Source: Proteles cristata cristata | Taxonomy: Eukaryota; Chordata; Mammalia; Carnivora; Hyaenidae | Direction of reading: 5' to 3' | DNA: 64,000 nt | Assembly (NCBI GenBank): GCA_017311185.1 | Contig: JAESUZ010000969.1 | Coordinates: 310,001 to 374,000, forward strand | In this document: positions 1 through 13,269 of the stretch, in pieces | Numbering within the stretch: the first letter of the stretch is position 1 | Layout of the letters: every line of letters begins with the position of its first letter | Position numbers and translations under genes: made by a program | The notes under the pieces: model-generated | The model's input: only the letters and a program-made list of their open reading frames with translations | Told to the model about the DNA's origin: nothing | Database searches by the model: none

Positions 1-89
1 CTAATTACTTTCCTAGCCTTCTTTCTCTTCATCGACTTTCTTTCGACTCCTACAACCAAGCAAGACAGTTATTGCCTTTGCATGGAGTG

Positions 90-422
90 TCCTTTCCCTG
101 AATACACCTAATGAAGTCTTACTTATCCATATTTTCTCAGCTTAAATATACTTCCTCAAAGATAGTTTTCCTGACCCCTTAATCTAAATTATAACCTACG
201 AACAACACTTAGATATTTTCCTTTGTGCATCCATCATGATAGATTATTGTACATTTATTTGTGCTAGTTATTATTATAGAGTCCCACTCTACCACTAGCC
301 AATAGTATCTTTGATGACAGAGACTGTCTGTTGACCCCAACACTGCATATTTAATAGCAAAATAGCTTGCTATGCAAGCATGTAGTTAGGAACCAATAAA
401 TACTTTGTTAATTGACTGAATG
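90..422 (+). repeat. L2 LINE 3' end
   Basis: The segment reads like the L2 3' end: a 'TTTTCCTGACCCCTTAATCTAAAT' type core (120-190), 'GATGACAGAGACTGTCTG' near 313, and the diagnostic end 'GTAGTTAGGAACCAATAAAT' followed by an ACTTTGTTAATTGACTGAAT-like tail (390-422). It is ancient and diverged. Confidence 0.7.
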
Positions 423-424
423 GA

Positions 425-1960
425 TTCTTTCCTATTTTTTAAAAAGACTTTTATTATTCCTCTTTTAAGCTTTCTTCATTGCAGTCTAATTGTTTTCTGT
501 ACTCTTTCGCCCTCAACAGTCTTATCTTTATTTGACATGTTGTACTTGGATCATTTTCCTTAGGTATTTATATTGTTCATCTCTGGTTTACTTCTATAAA
601 CTCAAATTTAGTACCTGTCTTGAATCCAGAGTAACAACATATCTCTGAAAAATAGACCTATATTGACCCTCTAAGTAGGACTCAGTGTACTCTCTGAAAG
701 CCCTTTAAGAAGGAAAACCCTTTGTAGATTTTCAATGCATGCAGCAGGTCAGTATCATCCCCGCCCCCCCCACCCCCCCAGCCTCAGTGGGAACCTTTTG
801 AATACTTCTCTGCAAATGTTTCCATTATATATGGGATGGTAGTACTATGTTTCATTTTTAGCTTCTTTTTAATCTTGAGTTCCTGAAATTTTATGTAGTA
901 ATTTTGGATAGTTTGCTTCTCCAGTAGTGTTCCCCTCAGCTACACCCTTCTTTCTTGCCTATTTACCTCTATTCCGGTAGGAATAAGGACACAAGGATCA
1001 GATCCTATATAAAAAGGGGAAACAAAGTTTGATTTTTATCACTGATTTTGGCAAAAATAAATTTATAAAAATAATTGACTATAGTGATAAATCATTTCAG
1101 GTATTAGTTATGTGAATTTAATAGATATTATAAAACTTGAGCTTTAATTATTGTCTTAATGAGTACTAAAATGTTTGAAAATAGGCAACGTACTTGCCAA
1201 GTTTTACATTCTAACAGGCTTATTTTTTTCTTGAAGTACATAAAGGAGACCACCTAAATCCAAACCAGTTTTCTTTCTGTAAGCCTCAACATGTAACTTA
1301 ATAACTTTTCTGCTCCTCTTTCTCCAAAGCATTTCTTGGATTTGTATGAATAAACCGATGTCTCTCAAGAGCACATAGTATACTGTGCCAGTATTTAAAT
1401 TTGATGAATGAAAATTAGTAGTTGGTTAAAGGCATTGGCTTTCTATATTGTAGATATTTTCCAGCTTTGTAAACTACAATTTGGTGAATTTTGTAAATCA
1501 TTAGGGGTTGTATTGTTGTGCCACCACAGAGCTGGAGGAGAATTACACTGCTCAGGTAGAGTTTCTGATTCCAATCTGAATAGTATTTGCTAATTATGAC
1601 GGTTTAGGAAGAATCCTCACTCAGTTTGATAGCACCGGTGGAAAGAGCTAATTATAATATGAAACTTGCTCCTAAAATTCAGGTAGAAAGCTCTTGCCAA
1701 CAGGACAAGCATAGACCTAAAAATAGAATTTCCAAAAAATTAGCAAATAATTTCAGATCAAACTTTGATATGGATGCATCTGTTAGTGCTTAATTTTCTG
1801 TTTACAGGTTCAAGACTACAAAATATTGTTTCTGTTAGAGGAGTGGACTAGCTGAATAAAACCCTGGTTTGCATTATGTGGCATAAGGTGATTTTAGTTA
1901 TTCATATAGCAGTGATTTGGTTCAGGAAATGAAGGTTTAATATGCTGTGATATATGCAGT
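425..1960. other. Unique intronic DNA, nothing recognised apart from a C-rich tract
   Basis: No repeat family, exon or RNA gene was recognised. Positions 759-779 hold a C-rich tract (C runs of 4, 8 and 7 split by single G and A), i.e. a G-rich run on the minus strand. The 61-codon ORF at 1408-1593 has no supporting feature. Confidence 0.5.
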
Positions 1961-1962
1961 AG

Positions 1963-2060
1963 CGCACACACACACACAGTTATATGTATCTACATAGTGG
2001 AGCAAATATATATTTATATATTACTATATATTAATATTATATATTATATACTATAAACAT
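1963..2060. repeat. Short (CA)n followed by AT-rich low-complexity DNA
   Basis: (CA)7-8 at 1963-1977, then an ATATATTA-rich stretch at 2007-2060. Confidence 0.85.
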
Positions 2061-2061
2061 G

Positions 2062-5000
2062 TTATAATTATATTATTAATGTAAATAAACTGAGTATTAT
2101 CAATACTGTAAACATATATTTAAATCACATTACCACTTTGTGTAAAACGATTACCATAGAATCTCTATTTCCTTAAGCCTGTTAAAACAATGAGTTGTAC
2201 TATACATACTACCTAAAGAGCTCAATTATATTTTTTTCAGTAAAAATAAAAGAATCAAGATACTGTTTTAAAAATATCTAAATGCTGCTGCAGCTTCTAG
2301 GAAGCCATGTTTTTAGTTATAGCTTAACAGTTTACATATAGCTTGGCACAGTGTGATTAGAAATAAGAAAGAGCACCTCTGAGGTAGCAAAATTATCAGA
2401 TCAGTTTGTCTGATAAAACGCTTAGCATTTTCTACAGTGATTGTAGTGACTACAATTTTACCTAGGGTTTTGATCCGCTTAAGAATTTAATCTAACCTCT
2501 CTGAACTTAAATGTTCCATTATTTGTTAGAAAATAATTAGAAGCCGTAAGCAGAAGTCTTCATACATGGGGTTCCTTGGGAGTCCCTAAGCTCATGGAAG
2601 CAAGGAGTTTGATGGATACTGGTCAGCTGATATTAGACCAGCGGCTAATAATAGCACGAAATGCTGCTTAGCTAGGTGAGAAAGTTAACTGGGGGAAAAT
2701 GAAAATGAAACATTTGGGATTTATGGTCGGAAATAAATTTCCCATTTTCGTTTGTTTCCTGGTTAGAAAATAGCCAAGGGAGCCAGTTCTTTTTTTCATT
2801 TTTTAAAGCTAGTTTATAATTAAGATCTAAGGGCCCACTTGATCTCAACCATCTTCAGTGCAATTTCCTTGCATACTCACCAAGAAATTTTAGTGAATCA
2901 GGAAAATGTTTGGTATAATATAGCATACAAATAATAGGTGAATCTGACCAATAAATTAAAAATTGTCTGCTTTAGCAAGCATGTGGTAAATGAACCATAG
3001 GAAACATGTATAAGCTTTTTGGGAGGGTTACAAACACAAGAGGTTTGTGTACAAAGCCAGAAAAATACTTTCCTTTCATGAGTAAAGTAACGAGCCAAGT
3101 TCCATTAAAACAAAAATTTAATTTCAAAATGAATAAAATTTAATAAACATGTTACTATACTCTCATTAGTAAAAATAGTATTTTATTCTTTTGCAGAGAG
3201 ATGCTACAAAATACAATATTCTCTAGTTTCATGTCATGTTGGCTTAAAAAGGTGTGAATTTCAACCTACATTACTCTATTTTCTCTAATGTTCTAAATTT
3301 ATAAAGAGTGTTATAAGGTATAACATCTAAAGCCTGTGTGTTATTTTTGCGTCCTCAACAAGGTTGTTAATATCTTTTGGTTAATAGCTACTTCACTCTT
3401 TGTAACTCCCACAATACCCATTAATTGAGTAATAAGATTTCAGTAAATATTTAGTTTTCATTTGGAAGGATTTATATATTGCTCCATTTTTTTTTTTTAA
3501 TTTTTATTTTCCTAAGCTTTAATGGAGTGTCTACTATGTGCTGAGCCCTATGATACTCTAGGGATGATAAAGATAACTATCATGGCTTAAACTTAGTGAG
3601 ATTTCTCTCGTAACATTAAATTAATAAAACAATAGTCTATTAGGTTGGAACAGAGGAAATATGAAAGGGGATTAGTAGAGTTAAATATGATCATTAATGG
3701 TGGGTGGATTTAAGGATCTTTTATACTCTTCACCAGAGCAGGAATACCAAGGTTACTTGACCTTCCAATTTAGTTGGTTACATTTGTTTAAAATGGATGC
3801 ATTTTATGAAATAAATTGACCTTTATTTCAGTTTATTTTTGTCTTGATCTTATTTTTCTCATATATATTTCAAATATTTATTTTTTATAATTTATGCCAT
3901 ATGTATGTATGTATACATATATATTTCCATCTTGTGTATCATGAAGGGGGTTTGCTGGTTTGTTTGTTTGAGAGGGTTTCAGTCAGGAAAGGATGAATTA
4001 ATATACAAATATTTTCCTATAACTTAATACGAATTCCCTCAAAGTATGATATTAAAGTATAAAACAGTTTTCAGATATAGGTCTATTTAAACCCTGAGAT
4101 ATCTTGTTTGAAATATGTTTATTTTAAAAATTATCATAATGTTATTTTTCTATTTTATTTGAAAGCATGAACCTGTTAGTTTCCATTTTAATCTGGGGGT
4201 TAACTTATTAATAATATTTGATTATAAATGCTATTCACCTAAAAGAAGGCCACAGATTCTCTCCTATTTTTTTGGGTTAGGTATGGACATATTTTGAAAA
4301 GGCTTTGTAGGTTTTTTTTTTCACTTGTATGTACAATTAACTCTCAAATAATTTCTATGACAATATTTTCAGTTAATCTTTATATTTTTGAGAGCTAGGG
4401 GATAATAGTAACAGATTAAGTAAAGATAAATCAACTCTTCTGCTTGATAATCTAAATGTAATTGAAGTAACTGCCTGTAGAAAAAAAAATTGCCATTTTA
4501 AAACAACATTTGTTTTTTTTTTCCTCCTCAGATTGTATTCTCTTATAATACCTATATATCTCTTTAGTAATTTTTTGTACAGTAAGTCTGTGTTATGAAC
4601 ATCATGGACATTTATAACTGTTAAAAGATAACATTCTTATTTACAACTGAGTATTAAGATACTTATAAACAGTGTGGATATAATTGTGTTGGAAGAGTTT
4701 TCTAATTGAAAATGAGTAAAGAACATTCCTAATAAGGCATAAAATCTTTCCACTGCTTGTGAAGCAAACAGAATTGCTATCAACAGACTATCATCCCTTT
4801 ATTTAATGCTTCATCTGTTGTCCAGAGGAAATTAATGACTACCATCTCCATCAAAAAATACCCAATTTAAACTTATAATTTAGAACTGCAGCAAGACGTA
4901 TGTTGCAGTGAGATGGGCGGTGTGTGAGAATTCCTGTTTCTCTAATATGATCCATTTGAAATTACTCTTAAGTCTGAAAAGATCCCGATCTCCAGGTTTC

Positions 5001-6015
5001 CTTTCATAGTGTTCTTTTTGTAGGCAGAACAATACACCATTTCCTAGTGTGGGTGAAGATGAAGTATAGAACGTTTCTCCAGTAAATGTAATTTTACCCT
5101 TTACAAGGCTCATGCATCATTGCCCACTTTTAATCAATAAATTATTTTCTCCCTGTTAGATGCAGACTTTGATTAACTTGAGCTTCTTAAAGCAGTATCA
5201 GAAAAATAAAAAAAGAAACAATTTATGTAAAATCTGTTCATTGTGATCCAGGTATGTTAAATAAGTTTTCTTCTATTCATCAGGGTAAGAAAGCAACAAA
5301 GACCAGGGAAGTATATTTTGACACAAAGCCTTGCATAATTAATGTGAACTTTTCATAATAAAAAGATGAAAACTTATGTTTAAGAACTTCCTATTATTTA
5401 AGGATTTTTTCTGCATGTCTCTTTTCCCATTAGCAGTTCAAATAGATACAGTGAAGTTTCAATTTCTAAAGGGTAATGCATATGCCAGATTATTATGTGG
5501 ATCATAAATGAAGGTTTTTAGGAGCCTCTGTTAATAATACAAGATATTATTTTCATCACCATAAGTGAAATGCTTTCTAAAGAAGCCACTGTTGGTTCAA
5601 GGTTAGTAAGCAGCCAATCAAGACTTGATGATAGACAGTTCTAATATTTAAGTCAACCAACCAGTCCGTTTAAAATATGTATTTGCCAGCTAAGCCATTT
5701 TTGAAGTCTGGCCCTCTATTATCTAACTGTCCTTTTATGATGAGATATTACATTGCAAGATCTCTTTGTGCTATGAGGTTGATAAGGCTGACTGTAAGCA
5801 CTGGCATACAACTAAACTATTTGACTTACAAATCAGCATTAGAGCATAAAGTATTCAGGGACAAGGGGCCTTGGTGGATTACTAAGTGATATTTATCATT
5901 TGGATTTCTTATTCTCAAGTGCTTAAATTTAGGAACATGTCAGCATTTGATAGGGGTTAGTGGCAAAATCTCAAGGTAAAATTTACCTGTAAGAACAAAA
6001 TTAGTTTCATTATTA
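2062..6015. other. Unique AT-rich intron, one possible L2/MIR remnant
   Basis: No gene or clear repeat. At 3515-3600 the words 'TCTACTATGTGCTGAGCCCT' and 'GGGATGATAAAGAT' resemble the antisense 3' end of L2/MIR-type repeats; this is weak. Short ORFs at 2898-3098 and 4880-5113 (minus strand) and 5677-5889 (plus strand) have no similarity I recognise. Confidence 0.45.
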
Positions 6016-6016
6016 A

Positions 6017-6017
<1 letters not shown>

Positions 6018-6060
<43 letters not shown>
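6018..6060. repeat. (TG)n microsatellite
   Basis: About 21 uninterrupted TG units. The Cys-Val repeat ORF at 6017-6199 is only its translation. Confidence 0.98.
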
Positions 6061-6064
<4 letters not shown>

Positions 6065-7543
6065 CCTCCTATACTATATAGAATCTCAATTAAGATTTGG
6101 AGAAATCCCACGACCCACTATACTCATATAAGCCAACTCTCAAATGATGTTTCTCTCTCTCAGAGTGTTGATTACCATATAACACTCCACAGAGACTAAT
6201 AACATATTTTCATTTTATCCCTGATAACTGGCATTTTTTTAATTTGCCATCACAACATCAGTTGACCCCCTATATTCAACTACAAGACTCAATTTGTGGT
6301 TTATCAAGGAGAGAACAAAAAATGTTATAAACTAAGGATAGTTTAAGAGAGTTGAATGAATGTGAGATTCTGTAATAGTTTACTCAAAAAAGTAAATTAA
6401 ATAAGCCCACTTGAATAATAATGGCAATCTGTGGAACCCAAGTAGCAGGAATACCACTGTATTTCAGGAATGACTGGGACTAACACATTAAAGACTATCA
6501 GGATCCACAGACACATCTCTCCTCTCAGCTTTTACCCAGCTTGTGTGTAGCACTCCACTAACCCTTTACTCTAAAGAGCAGGGTTCAGGAAAAAGATTTT
6601 CTTTGGCTTATCTTGGGAACATTTCCTATCCCTGGATCAAGGAAGAAAGTAGAGTTGCATTGTTCCAAGTGGAGGTTGATGGCCCAGTAGTTTTACTACA
6701 GACATTGAATAGACACTAAGATTCATAAAAGAGAAAGGGAAAACCAGAGTGGCAACCCAATAGGTGACTGCTAAAAACAGTAAATATTTTTGATTCAACC
6801 AGATAAACCGGAGAAATTTTTATTTCAAACTACATAACCTCATTTTTTTCTTTTGCTTTCCTTTCTATCGTTTCCCTTTCTGTCTCTCTTTTTTTTTATA
6901 ATTCATTTTCTCTTTTAATGGAACTTATAATTATATTTCCCCCAATTTTGTAATCAAAGTAGTATATATAGATAGAAATATAGATCTGTAATATCTATGT
7001 TAGTATATAAATATATAGTTATCATATACATAGTGCTATATATGAAATCAGTAGTTGAAATCAGTAATTGCTTATTGAGAACTAGAGGGTTTCTTAAGCA
7101 TATGATCTTGTCATCCCACATGGCAACAAGAAGGTCCAGAAGCATCTATATTGAGAAATGATAGTTTATAACTCTACCTTGGATAGTCACTACAGGGAGA
7201 AGTTTCCAAAACATACAGCTCTAGATTATAGTTAAAAGTGAAGTTCTTCTTTGACTTTCCCCATTGGTTAAAATTTGTAAATATTGGAAATATTTAGCTA
7301 AGAGTTACTGTCTTTAAGAGAAGTTTTAATAGGAAACAATCTAAATTGTCTAAGAATGGAGGTTGGCAGTGACATCTCCAGAAATATTTATGGTACCCAT
7401 TGTTTCATATATCACAGAGTTATAAAAAAGTTATATAAAAAGTTTCACCAAAGTGAAAGAAGACATTTAACAACTGACTGACTCTCAGTAGAAGAACTCT
7501 AAATGCTCATACATGGAATCTAACTTGAGAGTTTAAAAAAAAA
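6061..7543. other. Unique intron, nothing recognised
   Basis: AT-rich. An ATATAGATA-rich stretch lies at 6960-7045. No repeat family or exon identified. Confidence 0.5.
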
Positions 7544-7558
7544 AAGAATTTTTTTCAA

Positions 7559-7766
7559 TGTATTTTTCTTTAATTTATTTCTGAGAGAGAGAGACAGCAT
7601 GAACAGGGGAGGGTCAGAAAGAGAGTGAGACACAGAAACCGAAGCAGGCTCCAGGCTCTGAGCTAGCTGTCAGCACAGAGCCTGACGTGGGGCTCAAACC
7701 CACCAACCGTGAGATCATGACCTGAGCTGAAGTCAGAAGCTTAACCAACAGCCACCCAGGCACCCC
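7559..7766 (-). mobile_element. CAN-SINE (felid SINEC type), minus strand
   Basis: In minus sense: GGGGTGCCTGGGTGGCTG head, tRNA-like promoter region, 'AGGCTCTGTGCTGACAGC', CT-rich body, then an A/T-rich tail. Flanking direct repeats AAGAATTTTTTTCAA (7544-7558) and the same with one more T (7767-7782) mark the target-site duplication. Confidence 0.95.
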
Positions 7767-8164
7767 AAGAATTTTTTTTCAAGTCCAGTAGTTCAAAGAA
7801 TATTTTCTTAACACAGGGCTAAACATAATTGAAATTAGCACTGCTAGTCATCTTTTTTTTTTAATATTTTCTTTGTAAGCAGAAATAAAAAGAGCCTAAA
7901 GCAGGAGTTCCCACCATTTTTTTTTCAGTTCAGAGATTCCTTTGAAACAACTGATGAAAGCTATGAAAGCTTTGCTCAGAAAATGTGTACCTCCATGTAT
8001 ATTCAACCATGACTTTTATTCAATATCTAGGGATTTGGATTCCCTCTGAAGTTCAGATACACAGTCAAGAATCACTGGCTAAACGTCTTTGCTAATGTTA
8101 TAACCCTAAGGGAAATTTAAGTGGCTAATATGTGCACTTAGACTGCCCAAGAGATTATTCTAAA

Positions 8165-8385
8165 TCATTAGTGTTTCAACAGTGAATTAAGACAAGTACC
8201 AGGGTCTCTGTGTATCTCATCTTGTTTAATCTCACAACAGTCACAAAGAGGTTTTGTTCAAGTGAGACATTGGAGTTCTGAAAGAGAAGATAAATGATCC
8301 AAAGTTCCATATAGTTAATAAGTGGCAGGATTTGAAATCTTTAACTTGATTCAATAACATTTCCTTCTGCCACATTATAATGTTA
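8165..8385 (-). repeat. MIR SINE remnant
   Basis: The antisense MIR pattern is visible: 'CTTGTTTAATCTCACAACAG', the 'GACATTGGAGTTCTGAAAGAG' equivalent of the central domain, and 'TAATAAGTGGCAGGATTTGA' at the antisense tRNA-like end. Diverged, so boundaries are approximate. Confidence 0.7.
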
Positions 8386-8798
8386 ATACTGTTAACTACC
8401 TTTTGTGAGAAGTAATGAAATTTGAGCCATAGAATCTATTATGTGTACCACCATAAAATACTTGGATAGCAGGAATTCAGTTCAGTCTTGGAGGATATGA
8501 ACAATCTAATAAGTAGCAGGTAACACCATCTAGAAGGAAATAATGTCCAGTTTCTCTTTTACTGTAACATGATATATATTTACATATGTACAAATGTTCA
8601 CTTTACTAGAAGATTTTTAAAATAAAATATAGATAAAGTTAACTTAGAGTTTATATAAGAAAAAAATGGAGGTATGTAAATGGTAAAAATATTTCAGGCT
8701 AAAATGAAAAATCAAATAGATTTCCCAGATTTGCCCAGTGTTATGTTCTAAAATTTAGATCAAAATATCCAACTGCTTACTAATTAAAACAATATGGA

Positions 8799-8950
8799 GG
8801 AGCACCTGGGTGGCTCAGTCGGTTAAGTTTCTAACTCTTGGTTTTGGCTCAGGGCATGATCTCACAGTTCATGCATCCAAGCCCCATATTGGGTTCTGCA
8901 CTGACAATGCCAAGCTTACTTGGAATTCTCACTCTCTCCTTCTCGCTCCT

Positions 8951-9004
<54 letters not shown>

Positions 9005-9036
9005 AAAATAAATAAAAAATAAACTTAAAAAATATT
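8799..9036 (+). mobile_element. CAN-SINE with a long internal (CT)n
   Basis: Head 'GAGCACCTGGGTGGCTCAGT' then 'CGGTTAAG', B-box-like centre, and a CT-rich domain expanded to about (CT)24 at 8951-8999. It ends CTCAAAATAAATAAAAAATAAAC. The Ser-Leu ORF at 8810-9022 is its translation. Possible imperfect target duplication around CAATATG (8790-8796 and 9044-9051). Confidence 0.95.
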
Positions 9037-9716
9037 TTAAAAATCAATATGTAGGATTCATAAGCCCTCAGTTCAGCATGCCTCAAAATGATCTACTCAT
9101 CAATTCTAAATGTGACTTTTTTTTCCCTGTGTCTCTGTGTTTAATGAATGATGACACCATCCACCATGACCCAAGCATCTCCAGCTTTTCTCTATTTTTC
9201 AGCCCAACACCAAATTGTAAAGAACTTTATGGTCTGGTTTCTCCCTGATCTTTCTGTTCCCAGGCTTAATCTTTCCTGGTTTAAGCTTTGCAAGCATGAC
9301 AGAAATGTCCTTTGAAGACATAAAGTTGATGATCTAGTTGCAGAGGACATCTCTAGTATTTTGATTTGAAGGAGTTTAGAACTGTTGTATAGGAGCCTGG
9401 GAGGGGGACATGGACAGATGCATAATTTAAAGCCCTCTGGTCTCGATGGTCAGTATTCATAATTTATATAAAGGGCTACAGTGAGTCTATCAGCAGTACT
9501 AGCACCTTATACTTATAAACTAGAGGTTGCCAAGAGCCATCAGATGGCTCTAGCTAAAGTTCTGTCCTATTCCCATAGGTATGCAAAACTGCCAATTTAG
9601 TTAAATATTCCTTTTCCCTGTTTTTACAACATACTGATTATATTTAACATTAATGAAATAAAATTTAAAAATCTCATCAAACAATAATATTATAAGAAGA
9701 CATAAACATTCTATTT

Positions 9717-9929
9717 GGAGGAGTGCCTGGGTGACTCAGTCAGTTAAGTGTCCGACTTCAGCTCAGGTCATGATCTCATGGTTCGTGGGTTCGAGCCCTG
9801 GGTCGGGCTCTGTGCCGACAGCTAGCTCAGAGCCTGGAGCCTGTCTTCAGAGTCTGTTTCCCTCTATCTCTGACCCTTCCCTGCTCATGCTGTCTCTATC
9901 TCTCTCTCAGAAATAAATAAAACATTAAA
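9717..9929 (+). mobile_element. CAN-SINE with perfect target duplication
   Basis: Complete element from GGAGGAGTGCCTGGGTGACT through CAGAAATAAATAAAACATTA. Exact 13-bp duplication AAACATTCTATTT at 9704-9716 and 9930-9942, so it is a clean retroposition with low decay. Confidence 0.97.
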
Positions 9930-10581
9930 AAACATTCTATTTAGATAAACTTAACTTAATCTTAAAATATTAGAATTTCTTAAAATTGTAATGTCCGTTG
10001 ATGACATTCATTTATTAACTGATCATTTTTAAGTGATAGATTTACTGTCACATGAATGTTCAAAAAATAAAAATTTAAATGATTTTTGGGAAGTAATGGC
10101 TTAATGTATCCTTGCCAATTTGATAATTTAGATTTTAACTGAGTATAGCTCTAATGAAAATGAATCTGTAAAACATGAATCTGGATTGTGGAATTTTTCT
10201 AAATTACTATATAATATAGTCAATTGCCTTGACAATGAGAATATGACCATAGTTCATATTAATCTTTTCTGGAATTAACATTTTGTCATAATACAAAAAT
10301 TCTTTAATCATCAACATTTACTAGATACATTACTGGACAGCTGTGTTTCAATGGAGCAAAACAATATTCTACCAAATAGTTGTATATACCGGATTGAAAG
10401 AGAATGTTAATAGATTCTGCATAAATAAATCATTTTTTTCTTATGCTATGATTATAAATGAACAAGTATTCATAAAAATGCTGAAAATACTTAAGTAAAA
10501 ATTAATAAACATCTTAATTAAATGCAGATATGATTACTGTCAAGGATTTAAAACATATCTTTCAAACTTTTTTTTTTCTTA

Positions 10582-10729
10582 GCCCCACTTTGGGCTCTGT
10601 GCTGACAGCCAGCTCAGAGCCTGGAGCCTGTTTCGGATTCTGTGTCTCCCTCGCTCTCTGACCCTCTCCTGCCCTCTCTCTCTCTCTCTCTCAGAAATAA
10701 ATAAAAACATCTAAAAAATTTTGAAAAAG
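10582..10729 (+). mobile_element. 5'-truncated CAN-SINE lacking its tRNA head
   Basis: The element starts inside the body (GCCCCACTTTGGGCTCTGTG) and runs through the CT-rich domain and AAATAAATAAAAAC tail. It is flanked by AAAC-T(n)-CTTA at 10564-10581 (n=10) and 10730-10743 (n=6), a target duplication with a slipped T run. Both Pol III promoter boxes are missing. Confidence 0.9.
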
Positions 10730-10863
10730 AAACTTTTTTCTTAACTGATTAAATGTCCCCCGTTACCTTAACCATATATATCATGGATAATAATGTATGA
10801 CTCTATGGGAGTTTAGTCCTAAAAAGTTGGTATCCCTTTAAATGTACTCAAGTGAATAAGAAG

Positions 10864-10884
10864 GCCTGGGGGGGCGGGGGGTGG
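10864..10884 (+). other. G-rich tract, possible G-quadruplex
   Basis: G7-C-G6-T-GG run in otherwise AT-rich DNA. Quadruplex formation is inference from base composition only. Confidence 0.4.
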
Positions 10885-12400
10885 CGCTACATCCTCTAGT
10901 CCTCTAGTTGCTTCATGGGCAGGAGAAGAGGTAATATCTAGGAGACAAAAAGAAAAGAAGAAAAACTATCAAAAGACGGAAACTCAAAACTGCAAAACTA
11001 GAACCTAGAGAAAGTTGTTTAGTGGTAGGAAAGAAGATCTCAGGAATTTCAGGGTGCTAGAAAAGAGAAGAGAGCATACAGACTTATTAGAAGTTTCCAC
11101 AGATTATATTTTGAGACCACTTGAAACTTTGGGAAAAGTGGTAATATAAATATTTCTATTTATGTTGTTGCTTCCTTAAAAGATTTTTTTAGAAATAAGT
11201 CACTAGTATTAATGGCTTTATAATTACTTTATAATTCAATTACCAGAATATATTTATCATATTTTAAAACCACTCTTTTGTTCCATTGACCTGTTTATAC
11301 CTACTTTAAGAAATGAATTGAAACACTGTTTTATTTGCTTCCCCTTTATTGTATATTTTGATATTTGTTGCAGGAAGCCAACTGTCATTATTATTCAAAG
11401 CATTATTTTTATATTATTTTTCTGGTGAAATTTTTAATTGTTGCATTAATTTCTCTTCTTCCAAGTGATACCATATTTTTATTTATTGAAATAAAGATGT
11501 AGTTTAATTTTGAAGAAGCTAAACCTTTACAATATTGAAACTTCTTATTCAGTTGAAAAATATATCTCATTCAGCTATACTTTAGTGTTATAATTTTCTT
11601 ACATATTATTTAACCTTTCTTACTAACTTCTCAGTTTTATTTTATTTTTATTATAATTGGAATATTATCTTTTATTTATATTTTTAATTGGATATTGTTG
11701 GCACACATGCACATTTCTAATTTGGCATATTCATATATTACATCTAATCTGTTATTTCTAATATTTTGTTTATTTCCTTGGTTAAAAAAGACCATTGATA
11801 ACTAATGCTAATATTATCACTTGCTTCCTAATATTCAAATCCCTTATTTCTTTTTCCTGTCAAATAGCAACGTCTGGGGCCTCTAGAAAAATGTTGAGCA
11901 ATAGTAATGTTGAATATGGAAACAATAATGTTTTCCTAATATTATTGCAAATCCTTCTAGGAACTATGATGTTTTCATCTTGCTTGTTTTGTCTCTTTTC
12001 TTATTCATGTTTTATATTAGTATTTTTCTGTTCTTTCCCTAGATCAGGGTTTCCAAAGTACTCTATTAACATAAGACCATATTTCAATTTTCCACCTACA
12101 TTTAATCATTTTTTATTATGTTTACACATTTAACAATTTAGTGATTTTTTTTGGATTTGCTTTAAGATTGTTTATTACTATTTTAGAATTCTAGATTATC
12201 AGGAATTTCTTCTTTCACAATTTAAAATGGTTTTACTAAATACTCTTCAGTAGCCAGCAATATCTCTCATCATATTTTCCAAGTTGTTTGATTAATTGAT
12301 TTTTCTTGGCAGGTAATTATCTATACCTTTAAGACAGACTGTTACTTTACTCTGTGAAAATTTATTCCTGAAAAGACACTACATTTTTTTGATGTTTATT
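10885..12400. other. Unique AT-rich intron, nothing recognised
   Basis: Contains the 112-codon ORF 11795-12133, which is Phe/Ile/Ser-rich as expected of AT-rich non-coding DNA. No family similarity recognised. Confidence 0.5.
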
Positions 12401-12414
12401 TCATTAAAAAAAAA

Positions 12415-12432
12415 ACTTTTAACGTATATATT

Positions 12433-12475
<43 letters not shown>

Positions 12476-12645
12476 CAGAGACGGAGAGACAAAGCGTGAG
12501 TGGGGGAGGGGTTCAAAGTAGGCTCCAGACTCTGAGCTGTCATCACAGAGCCCAACGTGGAGCTTGAACTCATAAAGCATGAGATTATGACCTGAGCCAA
12601 AATCAAGAGTCAGATGCTTAACTGACTGAGCCACCCAAGTGTCCC
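12415..12645 (-). mobile_element. CAN-SINE, minus strand, with (GA)n
   Basis: Antisense SINE with GTGTGTGAGAGA...(GA)n at 12433-12468, 'GTAGGCTCCAGACTCTGAGC', 'GACTGAGCCACCCAAGTGTC'. Two overlapping ORFs on the minus strand here (12379-12634) are SINE translations. Confidence 0.95.
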
Positions 12646-13269
12646 TATCATATTTTTACTATTAAATGGCTTTAACCATTTCTATAACTACAGTAGATTT
12701 CTGATGTAGTATTTCATGTCTATCTTGGTCATGACTCTAATACCTGGCATAAAAATACATAGGATGTAGTTAATAACTATTTTATTAATACAAAAATTCC
12801 TAAGCTATTTTGGTAGACATTCCATATTTGATGTCAGAGCTATTTCTGAAAAGTCTACAAAATTTTACTGAAAGCAAATTATATCTTAGTTTATTTTCAA
12901 GTGGTTTATGTTACAGGTAGGATTTCTCACGATGGATACTCTGAGATGGAATTTAGTACTCAGAGTGTTCTTAGGAAGTGCTCTCAGGGTCAGCAATTGT
13001 GATGGGGAGGAGAGAAAGAAGGCTGTGATTTAGGCTTGACACCACTTTGTCTGATACCATTGGCAGCTCTGGAGCTAGAATGACATATCAAAGTTGTCCT
13101 GAGTTGGCGATCCAGCACTCTGGAGCCCTCTGGCAATTGCTGCTCTGAGGCTTAAAAGTTGGAATTGACTGAAAAGATTTTTATGAGGAAGAGGGTGGTA
13201 TGAAGAAGAAAGGCTATACTGAAGGCTACGTTGTAAGAGCTACTCAGAAGGCCTGTAGGTTTGGGTTTT

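Noticed and set aside
6017..6199. Cys-Val repeat protein
   Set aside because: Translation of (TG)n.
8810..9022. Recurrent ORFs starting MAQSVK/MPQSVK/MTQSVK (also 9731, 12419, 44210, 44627, 52878)
   Set aside because: Same peptide because the same CAN-SINE is translated from its head; not a gene family.
9717..9929. Possible tRNA gene (A and B box in this and other SINE heads)
   Set aside because: No complete tRNA fold; a SINE head derived from tRNA-Lys with SINE body and tail attached.
11795..12133. 112-codon ORF as a membrane protein
   Set aside because: Hydrophobic only because AT-rich DNA encodes Phe/Ile/Leu; no start context, no similarity, no splice sites.
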